Shown: one piece after another, positions 44,596-52,815 of the stretch
Position numbering within the stretch: the first letter of the stretch is position 1
Layout: every line of letters starts with the position of its first letter
From: Pseudaminobacter sp047739745
Lineage (GTDB): Bacteria; Pseudomonadota; Alphaproteobacteria; Rhizobiales; Rhizobiaceae
DNA length: 64,000 nt
NCBI RefSeq assembly: GCF_047739745.1
Contig: NZ_JBLLVA010000005.1
Location: 62,001-126,000, forward strand
Direction of reading: 5' to 3'
Notes under the pieces: generated by a model
Told to the model about the DNA's origin: nothing
Databases searched by the model: none
Seen by the model: the letters and a program-made list of their open reading frames with translations, nothing else
Program-made: the position numbers and the translations under genes

Positions 44596-45402
44596 TCATT
44601 CTCCTCCGAAGCCGCCGAAGCGGACAACAACGCAGGGAACCTTTCTCTTCGAGGGAATGGCCCGCGATGTTCCGGCTCCAGGGACAGGCTTGCATGCTGA
44701 GCCGCGCTCGCCATGCGAACTGGTACGTAGTCCATGGAAGTGTGGTCGAAACGGTATCGAACAGACTACGGCTCTGCGAGGTCTTTGCGTGGGCGGTCGC
44801 CATCTGTTCAGTCGGCCAACGATGTACTCGCATCCAAGTGTCCATTCCGCAGTGGCCGGGTTAATCACCCCAGGCAGCGGAAAGTGCAGGTGGATCGTCG
44901 CAAACGCGTTGTTGGTCATTAGCGACGCTATGGGGAGCTGCTTGATGATGGCGGTTGCTGCGACGTGGAGAATATGGGGGATTCTCGGTTTCGTAGTTTT
45001 GGGGTTAGTGATGCAGAGATGCTTGAGCTGCCTGGTGGCCATCATTGCATCCAACGTCTCGCGAATCTCTTCTTCAGGAACGACCTGCATGGAGCTGGCA
45101 ATGGACGCCTTCCAGCGGCTAAGCTCGTCGGCCTTGGCTGGCTTTTGCTCCCAAAGGGCATCGATACCTTGTTGGATGACCTGAAGGACAGCTTCTGGCA
45201 ACAGTATGGTTTCTCGAGGTATCCGTTCCATCCACTCGCGAGCTGGAGTTGGAATTTTGTATGGCGCGATCTCACTAACTGAGGTCGCGTCGACGATGAT
45301 TCCGTGGCTTTGGGTTCCTTCTTCTTTGCTAGGGGTCAAGCATGGCCTAACAGGGCTAAAGCGGATGACGGATGACTGGTGTGCGCCATTTTCTAATTGC
45401 AT
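44596..45402 (-). CDS. Hypothetical protein, unrecognised (268 aa)
   Basis: The ATG at 45402 is preceded by GAAAGG at 9 bases, starting MQLENGAHQSSVIRFSP. The first 180 residues look like a real soluble protein, with amphipathic helices (VLQVIQQGIDALWEQKPAKADELSRWKA). The last 80 residues are rich in Arg, Pro and Gly and look like read-through of non-coding sequence, so the original stop may be lost. Base composition is lower in GC than the core genes. It is probably cargo of the Tn7-like element. Confidence 0.45.
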   Translation of the reverse strand: MQLENGAHQSSVIRFSPVRPCLTPSKEEGTQSHGIIVDATSVSEIAPYKIPTPAREWMERIPRETILLPEAVLQVIQQGIDALWEQKPAKADELSRWKASIASSMQVVPEEEIRETLDAMMATRQLKHLCITNPKTTKPRIPHILHVAATAIIKQLPIASLMTNNAFATIHLHFPLPGVINPATAEWTLGCEYIVGRLNRWRPPTQRPRRAVVCSIPFRPHFHGLRTSSHGERGSACKPVPGAGTSRAIPSKRKVPCVVVRFGGFGGE

Positions 45403-45469
45403 CGTAGTGGCCTTTCTCTCGGACTGCATTGTCGCCAGAGGAAAGCGCAAGTGAGAGTAGCACGCCAAT

Positions 45470-45660
45470 CACAGTATGTTTCATTCAGATCTGATAAAAA
45501 TAAATTGAAACTAATAAATGTTATTGCGTGTCCTTCGTGATTAGAAATAGAAGTTAGCGTAAACTAGTGAGTTTTCTTGAATCTTTGAATTTGAATCCTT
45601 GTTTTATATATTAGTTCTACGAAAAATTGTGATTAAGATCTTAATTCTTGGTCGGTGTTT
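45470..45660. other. AT-rich patch inside the accessory region
   Basis: About 190 bases are strongly AT-rich (runs such as ATAAAAATAAATTGAAACT and TTTTATATATTAG) within a GC-rich chromosome. No gene fits. It could be an element end, a transfer or replication site, or silenced foreign DNA. Confidence 0.5.
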
Positions 45661-46021
45661 GTGTGCGCGGGGGCCGGATACGCCGCCCACAGTCGAAGTT
45701 GGCAGGGCAAACCGCAAATCGAAATCCAGACCTTTGGCGTGTTTGGCGGCTCGACTGGCAGGATCACCCATGAAACGAATCCCGGCCTCACAGGCAGCAC
45801 TGCGGGCGAGAAACAACCGCATTGTTGAAGCACGGGTCCCTGTGCGATTTTAGGCGCGCGATAGCCGTAGAACGGATTGGCGCAGGCTCACATGGCGTCA
45901 CTCTCCGCCAACCTGACAGCGCTAAGAATTTGGGCCGGACTGAAGGAGATTCTTGGACTACATCACTTGTGCCGGTGTTGCTCCCGACTGGGAGGCTGAT
46001 TGATAGAGTGACGCCGAGGTA

Positions 46022-46450
46022 TGGCAGAACCGAGTTCAGAGTGCTGCTCGGTCATCGGCACAAACAGCACCGTAATTGTTGACACTGGTTTCTCAGCACT
46101 GCACTCCTCTGGAGTCTTCAAAGACCTTCCCTCGCTCAGAGCCTGCCTTCTCCGGAAGGACTCGGCATGCGCTATCGGCGACACAGATGCAACGGGATCG
46201 TCATGGTAGAGACGCCGCTGGAAGCGCCGATCTGGCAGAACCGAGTTCAGAATGCTGCTCGGTCATCGACACAAACAGCATCGTAATTGTTGACATTGTT
46301 TTTTCAGCCACCGCACTCCTCTGGAGTCTTCAAAGACCTTCCTTCGCTCGAGCCTGCCTTGTCCGGAAGGACTCGTTCGGTCTGAATGCGCTAGCGGGGC
46401 ACAGATGCCACGGGATCGTCATGGTAGAGACGCCGCCGGAAGCGCCGCTC
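46022..46450. repeat. Tandem duplication of a 211-bp unit
   Basis: TGGCAGAACCGAGTTCAGA starts at 46022 and again at 46233. The two copies stay alignable throughout, sharing AATTGTTGACA, CTCCTCTGGAGTCTTCAAAG and GGGATCGTCATGGTAGAGA. They differ by scattered substitutions and small indels, mostly near the 3' part. Frames across them are not conserved, so the unit is probably non-coding. Confidence 0.85.
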
Positions 46451-46890
46451 TACCGCGCAGTTCTTGCTTGCTCCATTGGCATCACGCCCGCTGGATTCCA
46501 GCCAGAATAGTTCTGAGGATCCGGTTCGAACATCTCGCGCGTACATTGTTCCCCACCCCGGATATGTCCCATAGGTACGCCGCTGCCGTTCTCTCCAAAT
46601 GTGGCAAAATTAGTGGGTCACGTTATATTCGCTGGCCTGCAAACTTTTTTGTCCAGCATCCGGGTCGCGCTTGTCGTCTGAGGCGGAAGCGGGGCCGGAT
46701 CAGTGCGGCGGGGAGCCATTACTACGACTTGTCGTAACTCCTCAAGCCGAGACGGTAGGATCGAGCAGCGCCTGCATAATCATCTTCGACCCCAAGACAT
46801 CCTTGCGGATGGCTCATGGAGTCAAATGACCATTATTGCCGAACATCGTCGCTGCCGGGGGGACGACTTCATTGGCCTGAGGATTAGACC

Positions 46891-46969
46891 GTCCACGCGT
46901 GCCCCCCGAAACGTGGACGCCGTAGACGGACCCGTCGTCTCCCCTGCACGGGAGTCGGCGGGCTTTTTG
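46891..46969 (+). ncRNA. Candidate small RNA A (C-rich loop hairpin plus terminator)
   Basis: Hairpin GTCCACG/CGTGGAC (46891-46918) presents a 14-base loop containing CCCCCC. A second structure, CCCGTCG/CGGCGGG (46931-46962) with inner CTCCC/GGGAG, is followed by five T and acts as terminator. This matches the layout of alphaproteobacterial sRNAs with C-rich anti-Shine-Dalgarno loops. Confidence 0.5.
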
Positions 46970-47014
46970 CGTTTAGGGACAAAACTGTCGTCAATCAGTT
47001 TAAGCTTGGGCCAT

Positions 47015-47087
47015 GGCAACTCCGACCGGGAGGTTGCCGAACAATTGCCCGCCCAATAGTCACGCTCTTGGGTGGGCTTTTTGTTTT
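47015..47087 (+). ncRNA. Candidate small RNA B (hairpin plus strong terminator)
   Basis: Hairpin GGCAAC/GTTGCC (47015-47038) encloses a 12-base segment that can pair further (TCC/GGA). It is followed by terminator GCCCGCCCAA/TTGGGTGGGC (47047-47077), then TTTTTGTTTT. It lies between units A and C and shares the GC-rich terminator style but not the C-rich loop. Confidence 0.45.
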
Positions 47088-47125
47088 GCCAAGGAACGAA
47101 TGCCTGTGATGCCGGTTTAAATCCA

Positions 47126-47198
47126 TCCACGTCTATCCCCTCCACGTGGACCCTGCAGACGCCCGCCGTCTCTTTCGCCTGAGGCGGCGGGCTATTTT
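47126..47198 (+). ncRNA. Candidate small RNA C (C-rich loop hairpin plus terminator)
   Basis: Hairpin TCCACGT/ACGTGGA (47126-47150) presents the loop CTATCCCCTCC. A 12-bp terminator stem, GCCCGCCGTCTC/GAGGCGGCGGGC (47161-47192), is followed by TATTTT. The order and sequence of its parts resemble unit A. Confidence 0.5.
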
Positions 47199-47215
47199 GT
47201 GCGTTTGTAAAGGGC

Positions 47216-47443
47216 TCAGTTATCGGGCCCGTCAAAGTGGATGTTCAGGCCCGCCTTGAGTGCCTCTGTGGCAATACTGATCTTCAATTCGTCATCCGGC
47301 ACTTCCGGTTCCGAAAGAGGGCGGATTTCTCTCATCGCGCTGGAAATGACCACTGGCCGCTCTGGTGAGGCTTTCCTGAGATATGCTCTGATGGCATTGC
47401 GGACGTGATCGGGCAGAAGGTTTCCTTTCGGGTAGCTGGTCAT
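47216..47443 (-). CDS. Small hypothetical protein (75 aa)
   Basis: The ATG at 47443 follows an excellent ribosome-binding site (GGAGGAGGAG, 6 bases away). The product, MTSYPKGNLLPDHVRNAIRAYLRKASPERPV onward, is soluble, with a helix rich in Arg and Lys followed by an acidic segment (PEVPDDELKISIATEALKAG). No family is recognised. It converges on the candidate small RNAs. Confidence 0.6.
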   Translation of the reverse strand: MTSYPKGNLLPDHVRNAIRAYLRKASPERPVVISSAMREIRPLSEPEVPDDELKISIATEALKAGLNIHFDGPDN

Positions 47444-47610
47444 GGCGCGCTCCTCCTCCGAAAGGAGAATGACTCAACCTGTCAGGGCTGTCGAATCATT
47501 CGGCCCACGCCCGGCTGTCCATAACGCAAATCAGGTCAAAGCAGAAAAACGGCGTCACGATGGAACTATAGCGGCGCAGGCGAATTCGGGACTAGGGAAG
47601 GGGTATCACA

Positions 47611-47775
47611 ATGACCGACACACCTAAGCGCTTTGCTTCAGAGGCAGAGCGGATTCACGCACTCGCTTAGGAAACAGGCGTGAGCGACGAAGACATTCGG
47701 ATGATCATCAACATGGTGGGCACAGATCGGGGCTCGATCGTTCGCGAAGCGCGCCTTCTGAAGAAATCCCGCTAG
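47611..47775 (+). pseudogene. 55-codon small gene interrupted by an in-frame amber stop
   Basis: The ATG at 47611 (with GGGAAGGGG upstream) reads MTDTPKRFASEAERIHALA, then TAG at 47668-47670. The same frame continues ETGVSDEDIRMIINMVGTDRGSIVREARLLKKSR to a TAG at 47773-47775. The second half has convincing protein composition and fits the first without a gap. A single base change turning a sense codon into TAG explains it. An internal GTG restart after the stop is possible. Confidence 0.65.
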
Positions 47776-47880
47776 CTGAGCCAGCGCGGCAGACCGCCAG
47801 AGAAGCTTTATCCGCGGAGGTGGCGAAGCGTCCAACGAAGATGTCGTCTCGGGCTTTGATGGGCGCCGCCAAAACGCTCC

Positions 47881-48099
47881 TTATGACGTCTTGGTGATCG
47901 TACCCTGATCCAGGTCGAGAACCTCAGCGTCACGGATTTGCTTGGCAAGGTCATCCTGGAGCTCACCCCATTGACCCAGATAGACTCCACAATTGGCGCG
48001 ATGAATTGGCGTGTGCTCTTCCGCATGTTCCGGGATATCCATCTGGATCGTTCCGCAGGCTTTGCAATCGAGCTTGTCGTTCAGCTTTTTTCGGGTCAT
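47881..48099 (-). CDS. Small zinc-ribbon-like protein (72 aa)
   Basis: The ATG at 48099 opens MTRKKLNDKLDCKACGTIQMDIPEHAEEHTPIHRANCGVYLGQW. The CxxC pair, then HxxxHxxxH-type residues and a lone Cys before GVYLG, suggest a metal-binding fold; the usual second CxxC appears as ANC. An ATG at 48138 would add 13 residues. The acidic C-terminal half is helical. The family is not known to me. Confidence 0.55.
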   Translation of the reverse strand: MTRKKLNDKLDCKACGTIQMDIPEHAEEHTPIHRANCGVYLGQWGELQDDLAKQIRDAEVLDLDQGTITKTS

Positions 48100-48202
48100 C
48101 GCGGTATCATGCGCCTTTCTGACTGCAAAGCGAGTCATTCCATATCCGGCACGTCACCGAACAACACCGCTGGCTCGAAGCCGACGGCCTTCGACTACGT
48201 GT

Positions 48203-48403
48203 TCAGGATGGCGGCTTAGCACTGCGCGACGACAACCATCCGCGCAAATCAGAATCCGTTGCCTTGATGTCCAATGGTTTCCGGCTGGCTTCGTCCACGA
48301 AATGCAATGTCCAGTGGCCGGTATCGCTGGGGGAGGCATAGAGAACGTTATCGAAGTTCACGAAAACCTTCTCGCCCCTGCGTGATTGAGCTTCGATCCA
48401 CAT
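48203..48403 (-). CDS. Small hypothetical protein (66 aa)
   Basis: The ATG at 48403 has AAAGG four bases upstream and opens MWIEAQSRRGEKVFVNFDNVLYASPSDTGHWTLHF. The alternating pattern suggests a small beta fold. The longer in-frame version adds Arg- and Pro-rich sequence unlikely to be coding. No family is recognised. Confidence 0.5.
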   Translation of the reverse strand: MWIEAQSRRGEKVFVNFDNVLYASPSDTGHWTLHFVDEASRKPLDIKATDSDLRGWLSSRSAKPPS

Positions 48404-48844
48404 TCTACCTTTGCCTCGGCCTCCCAAGCGTGCCGTACCATTGCCCGGGCAGGCCAGGCCGTCAATCCGGGGCAGTTGGTCCAGCCATCCGCTCCAGCTC
48501 CTGCACCAGGCTCTTGAGTATTGCGATCTCGTCTCTCCTCGGCGTCGTGGCGGGCCTGGCGTGCGGCTCAAACGGGCAACGGATTAGCCTGGCCGGTGGG
48601 ACATCTGATGCGAAAAACCTAATGATTGCAGGGTAGGGGAGTTGTCCCACTTTAACCTAAAAACCGCAGAAAACCGGGATTGTCGGAAATCCTCCTGGCC
48701 CACCATCACTTTCAATAAGTTAGCCAGAATTATGAGGCTTGCGTTCATGCCTCCCGAATCGCGACCCTCATCTAGGCACCTTTTTAGACACCGCCCAAGG
48801 GGTGTTGCACCCATGGGGGCCTGCTTCGAGGAACGTCATGAGTG
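48404..48844. other. Gap without a supported gene
   Basis: Both strands were read. Frames here are short and have biased composition. CCGGATTGGT and GCGTCGTGGCG-type patches give no clear hairpin or terminator. Nothing specific is seen. Confidence 0.3.
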
Positions 48845-49114
48845 CTAAACATCCCGCCCGTTTTCCGACGGTGGGATGGGATGTCCCATTTGCTGTCGGA
48901 GAAACCGGTTTATCACTTTCCGCGTCCATGAAGGCTTACGCGGCGAGATGTAATAAGGTGGGGGGAATTCACCACGTTTGATTTTAAGACGAAGATACTC
49001 CGCGCACCATGGAATTCCCAACCGTTTCAGGTCCTCGGGATAGATGTTTGGAATCTCGTCTGGAGCGAGATCGTCCTCCCCTAGGTGAGGCGTTTGAACT
49101 GGTATTTTACTCAT
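48845..49114 (-). CDS. AlpA-like small DNA-binding protein
   Basis: An 89-aa protein starting MSKIPVQTPHLGEDDLAPDEIPNIY at 49114, with AGGAG seven bases upstream; the nearer ATG at 49120 is too close to that site. The core RLGIPWCAEYLRLKIKRGEFPPPYYISPRKPSWTRKVINRFLRQQ follows the MerR/AlpA-like pattern: a short helix-turn-helix, a KRGEFPPP wing and a tryptophan before the last helix. Such proteins regulate excision or phage genes in integrative elements. This fits the mobile setting. Confidence 0.55.
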   Translation of the reverse strand: MSKIPVQTPHLGEDDLAPDEIPNIYPEDLKRLGIPWCAEYLRLKIKRGEFPPPYYISPRKPSWTRKVINRFLRQQMGHPIPPSENGRDV

Positions 49115-49801
49115 TTCCATACTCCTACTTCTGCTTTTCGGCCCAACTGCACGTTCTTTCTCGCGCCCGTGGGCGCCTCCGCTGTTTCCAGATGAAGGGT
49201 TGTGCAGCGGCGATGGCTTCATGCCTTGCGTATTGCCTTTCCACCGGCCAGCGGTGCGCGCGCCGCACCGGCAGTTACCATTCAGGCGGTTCGGAGGCTC
49301 CATTGCCCTCTAGTTTGCCGATGATGTGATCCTTTCGGTGTCGTCGCTAGGGTAGATCAACGAAGCCAGCTTAGGTGCCGTCCGCCCGCGCGGCAAATTC
49401 TGAATTATGTTAGCTATTTGATTGAATTAATCTTTTAGCTATTCGAGCCTAATGAAAAGAATGATGCCGGCTGGGGAATCCTTGAACGGAATTCTTGTGC
49501 CGCGCGTTGAGCGGGTAGCCTCTCGAAAGGACCAGAATATGAACAAAAGAGGTGTAATACGGGAACGCCAAGGATTGCCATTTGGCGCGATATAGGAGGG
49601 CGAAGTGCAAACCAATCCCGTATCGCGTTGAAACCTGTCTGGAACAGGAATCCTTGCCGATGTCACCTTTTTCCGGACTACCAAAAACGACGGATCGCGA
49701 GCGAAATGTGGCCAAGATGTGGCAGAGACACATCGTAACACCTCTTTTAATGGGGCCTGATGACGATTCACCGTGTTGTCTGCCTGTTGCCCATGAGAGT
49801 G
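49115..49801. other. 687-base gap, mostly non-coding, with a 25-bp periodic direct repeat
   Basis: TTAGCTATT occurs at 49410 and 49435, a 25-base period in an AT-rich patch. A 47-codon plus frame at 49452 (MKRMMPAGESLNGILVPR) lacks a good ribosome-binding site. A plus frame starting at 49660 (MSPFSGLPKTTDRERN) runs into the protease gene on the other strand. Neither is convincing. The region probably marks a junction between mobile pieces. Confidence 0.35.
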
Positions 49802-50575
49802 TCATTGATGGGATTCTTCTGACGCCATCTGCGCCTTCACCTCCCGCAGCACGGCAACGAGAGCCGTCCCTTCGAGCGCGTCATGCTGCATCATGGCGTC
49901 TGCCAATAACCGGACGGCATCCTCGTTGCGGCGGATCAGGTCACGGGCCCGGGCATAGGCAGTTTCAAGCCGAGCATTGACCTGTTCGGCCAGCAGGGGA
50001 TTGTAAGCGAGCAGCGCAGACTGGTTGTCGGCATGGCGGTAGAGCAGCGGCCATGTTCCGGCAAAGCCGAGTTCGGTCTCCATGGCGAGCGCCAGTGTTG
50101 TCGCCTTTCCCATGTCGCTGTCCGGCGATCCGCCAGCACCTGCGCTGACGCAGCCGAGCAGTTCTTCCTCGGCCGCGCGCCCGGCAAGACTGACGGCAAG
50201 CAGCCCATCAAAAACGGCTTCCGTCTCGGCACCCGTGGTTGCTGTTTTCCCCTCGGTATAGCCGCCGGCTGGACCATCGATGCCGATCGAGGTAATGTGC
50301 CCCAGGTCGAGGACCAGCCTGGCGACCGCATGCCCGGCCTCGTGGACGGCCATGCACCAGCGCAAGGCCTGCGTCCGTTCCGGTCGGGCGGAGGCCAAAA
50401 TGTCGAAAACGTCGGAGAAGACCAGTTGCCGGCGTTCTCGCCGCGCCTTCTGGCGCGCCTCGCGGACCAGCCGCTCGACATCGGCGCCGCTCATGCCGCG
50501 CGCTTTCAGCGCCAGGGTGCGCAGGACGGCATCGCCAGCTGCTCCATCCTGACAGCCCTGCTCGATCATTGCCAT
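49802..50575 (-). CDS. M41 (FtsH-type) zinc protease with AAA lid, no ATPase core
   Basis: A 257-aa protein starting MAMIEQGCQDG with a perfect GGAGGG ribosome-binding site. Residues 1-60 (ALKARGMSGADVERLVREARQKARRERRQLVFSDVFDIL) match the C-terminal helical lid of an FtsH AAA module. The rest is an M41 protease: HEAGH at 78-82 and the third zinc ligand as D154 in SDMGKAT. No membrane span is present. The ATPase core of the same machine appears to be encoded separately at 50968-52815. It is the last gene of the operon. Confidence 0.85.
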   Translation of the reverse strand: MAMIEQGCQDGAAGDAVLRTLALKARGMSGADVERLVREARQKARRERRQLVFSDVFDILASARPERTQALRWCMAVHEAGHAVARLVLDLGHITSIGIDGPAGGYTEGKTATTGAETEAVFDGLLAVSLAGRAAEEELLGCVSAGAGGSPDSDMGKATTLALAMETELGFAGTWPLLYRHADNQSALLAYNPLLAEQVNARLETAYARARDLIRRNEDAVRLLADAMMQHDALEGTALVAVLREVKAQMASEESHQ

Positions 50576-50954
50576 GAGACCCTCCTGCTTGTATCCATCG
50601 TAATGTGCCAGGCCATGAATCGCCGAGCGGGCTGTCGGCCGGGCGGCCGAGGCGGTACCAGCGCGACAGCGTGCGCGCCCAGCTATGGTCGTCGGCGATC
50701 AGGCAAAGGTCGGAGGTGGCGATCGGCCGGGCCTGGCCAGGTAGCAAGGGGTGTCCGAACGACAGCCCGGCGAGACACGGGGCAGGCCTGTTGGCCACTA
50801 TCCAGCGCTCCAGGATCGGCGGATCGGCGGCAAGGCGCTCGGGCGGCACGCCCGCGCGGATTTCCTTCATGTCGTCCGCAAGGGCGATGAGACGTGCCAA
50901 CTGATAGTCGAAACTGGCACCGTGGTCGGTCTTGCGGGGGTAGAACGTCACCAT
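50208..50954 (-). CDS. DUF6634-like protein with an out-of-frame overlap into the protease gene
   Basis: The first 125 residues look genuine: MVTFYPRKTDHGASFDYQLARLIALADDMKEI, then PPILERWIVANRPAPCLAGLSFGHPLLPGQARPIATSDLCLIADDHSWARTLSRWYRLGRP, which resembles DUF6634. After about residue 125 the frame overlaps the protease gene for 368 bases with Arg-, Gly- and Pro-rich, non-protein-like sequence. The true stop was probably lost near 50,580. It begins 13 bases after the ATPase gene. Function unknown. Confidence 0.6.
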   Translation of the reverse strand: MVTFYPRKTDHGASFDYQLARLIALADDMKEIRAGVPPERLAADPPILERWIVANRPAPCLAGLSFGHPLLPGQARPIATSDLCLIADDHSWARTLSRWYRLGRPADSPLGDSWPGTLRWIQAGGSHGNDRAGLSGWSSWRCRPAHPGAESARHERRRCRAAGPRGAPEGAARTPATGLLRRFRHFGLRPTGTDAGLALVHGRPRGRACGRQAGPRPGAHYLDRHRWSSRRLYRGENSNHGCRDGSRF

Positions 50955-50967
50955 GGTGGAAAGGTCC

Positions 50968-52815
50968 TTATTCTGCCGGCTCGTTTCGGCGGGGTGCGGC
51001 TGCGGCTGGCTCTCCTGTGGCGATAGAGGCAGTGTCCGCCTCGGTGCTGTCGGCGGTTGCGGTGTCCGTCCGGCCCGTCTCGCGTTCCGGAGCCGTGGCG
51101 ATGACGGCGTCGAGATCCCCCTTCAGATGATGGCGCAGGATGCCGACCAGCGCCTCCGTGTCGGGCTTTGGAATGACGATGTGCCTTTCCAACCTGCCGG
51201 AGCGCAGCAGCGCCTTGTCGATCCGGTCGGGATTGTTGGTGGCGCCAATGATGACGACGCCGTCCGATCGCGCGGAGCCGTCCAGAAGCTCGAGCAGCCT
51301 GTTAACGATCTGGTCCCAGTAAGTGGTCCATTCGCCTGCGCTGCCACGCGTGTTGATGCCGTCGATCTCGTCGACGAACAGGATGGCGGGCTTCGCCGCC
51401 TCGGCCTCGGCAAAGGTGGCGCTCATGCGGATGAGCACGTCGCCGAGATAGCCCGGCTCCAGCCAGGTCGCGACCGACGTTGCGATCAGTGGAACCCGCA
51501 GCGTGTTGCAGAGCGCCTTGGCGAATGTCGTCTTGCCCGTGCCGGGAGGGCCGGACAGGAGCAGCTTCGTGCTCATGTCTTCCCAATGAAGCGAACCGGC
51601 CCGCCACAGCGCCAGGTCTTCCTTCAGGTCGAGCGCCCAGTCCCCGGCCTTGCCATATCCCGACAATGTCTCGACGCGGGGAATGAAGCGGTCAGTCTCG
51701 GTGCCGGTCGGCACAGCTGGCTCGATCCGCTCGCTTCCCGAACCGGGATTGCCGCGTCCGGAATTCTTGCCAGTCTTGCTGCCTGTTTCCTTGCGGCCGG
51801 AATCCTTCCCGCTCGCAGCGCCGTCGTCGTTCTCGTTCTCGGCCGCCAATGCCATTCGTATGCGGGCAAGGTCATCCAGGACGGCAAGAGCCCGTTTCGC
51901 CGATGTTCCCGACCGGATTGCCAGCGCCAGATCGGCGAGCGTCAGCGCCGAGGCATGGTCGTGCGGGATATCGCCTTCAGGCACCTGACCCAATACCGCG
52001 CGCATGGTATCGCGGATGATGCCCAAGTCGAGCGGGCCGGAGACGAGATTGATGCCGGCGGCCTGCCGCAGAACTGCCGGAAGTCGGTCTTCGTCCTCCG
52101 AGACGCCGAGGATCGGATAGCGGCTCTGCGCCGCGAGCGAGACCTGTCTCGCCGTTCTCTCACGCTCTTCAGGGTCGAGTTCCGTTCCGGCGAAGACGAC
52201 CACGCGCCAGCGGGCATCCGAAACGTGGGAGAAGCGGATATCATAATCCCGCGAGAGGATATGGCCTTCGCCTGACGCGACCTTGCCCGGAAGGACAAGG
52301 CCTTGCTCGAGCAGGTCGAGGAATGTCTTCTCGAATCCTGCAACCCGTCCGGTGATGGTCATGATGGGAGCGGGAAGGCGAAGCGCTTCCAGGATCTCGC
52401 CCAACGGCATCGTGTTCATGGTGATGGAGCGGGCGAGAAGCAGCATGGCGGCGACGTCTGCCGCCCCGAGCGGCTCCGCCGAGCGGCGAACGGCGCGCAA
52501 CAGGCCGTTGGCGTCCAGTGACTTACTGCGATCATGGCCCGCCGACTGCTCCGGCACGGCGGCGGGATCGTTATCCCCAGGCAGGTCATCGCGCGCGATC
52601 GAGCCGGCAAATGCATGCCGTTCGAGTATGCGGGCGATCTCGGCTTCCGACCTGCCCGCCGCAAGCGGTCCCGGCACGAAGGTGCGTACACCACGGCCCG
52701 CCACGCGAAAACGTCGCTCCGTCAGAAGCCCGGCGCCGGTCGCACGGTCGATCGCATCGGCCCCGGCTTGGTGGCGCAGACGCCGCAGAAGATGTTGCGC
52801 AAGACGGGAATCCAT
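50968..52815 (-). CDS. Soluble AAA+ ATPase, FtsH-like core
   Basis: A 615-aa protein. Residues 1 to about 330 are a domain I do not recognise, followed by a Ser/Gly/Lys linker (DSGRKETGSKTGKNSGRG). The AAA core has Walker A GPPGTGKT (K428), Walker B ILFVDEIDGI, sensor 1 IIGATNNPDRID and an SRH arginine pair in RSGRLERHI. The helical lid after RLERH is short and acidic and seems to continue in the M41 gene. ATG 52815 overlaps the upstream gene stop (TGATG). No membrane helix is visible, unlike true FtsH. Confidence 0.85.
   Translation of the reverse strand: MDSRLAQHLLRRLRHQAGADAIDRATGAGLLTERRFRVAGRGVRTFVPGPLAAGRSEAEIARILERHAFAGSIARDDLPGDNDPAAVPEQSAGHDRSKSLDANGLLRAVRRSAEPLGAADVAAMLLLARSITMNTMPLGEILEALRLPAPIMTITGRVAGFEKTFLDLLEQGLVLPGKVASGEGHILSRDYDIRFSHVSDARWRVVVFAGTELDPEERERTARQVSLAAQSRYPILGVSEDEDRLPAVLRQAAGINLVSGPLDLGIIRDTMRAVLGQVPEGDIPHDHASALTLADLALAIRSGTSAKRALAVLDDLARIRMALAAENENDDGAASGKDSGRKETGSKTGKNSGRGNPGSGSERIEPAVPTGTETDRFIPRVETLSGYGKAGDWALDLKEDLALWRAGSLHWEDMSTKLLLSGPPGTGKTTFAKALCNTLRVPLIATSVATWLEPGYLGDVLIRMSATFAEAEAAKPAILFVDEIDGINTRGSAGEWTTYWDQIVNRLLELLDGSARSDGVVIIGATNNPDRIDKALLRSGRLERHIVIPKPDTEALVGILRHHLKGDLDAVIATAPERETGRTDTATADSTEADTASIATGEPAAAAPRRNEPAE

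Noticed and set aside
46076..46510. Plus-strand 144-codon frame over the tandem repeat
   Set aside because: The two repeat copies fall in changing frames and the product has no natural composition; the repeat is better read as non-coding.
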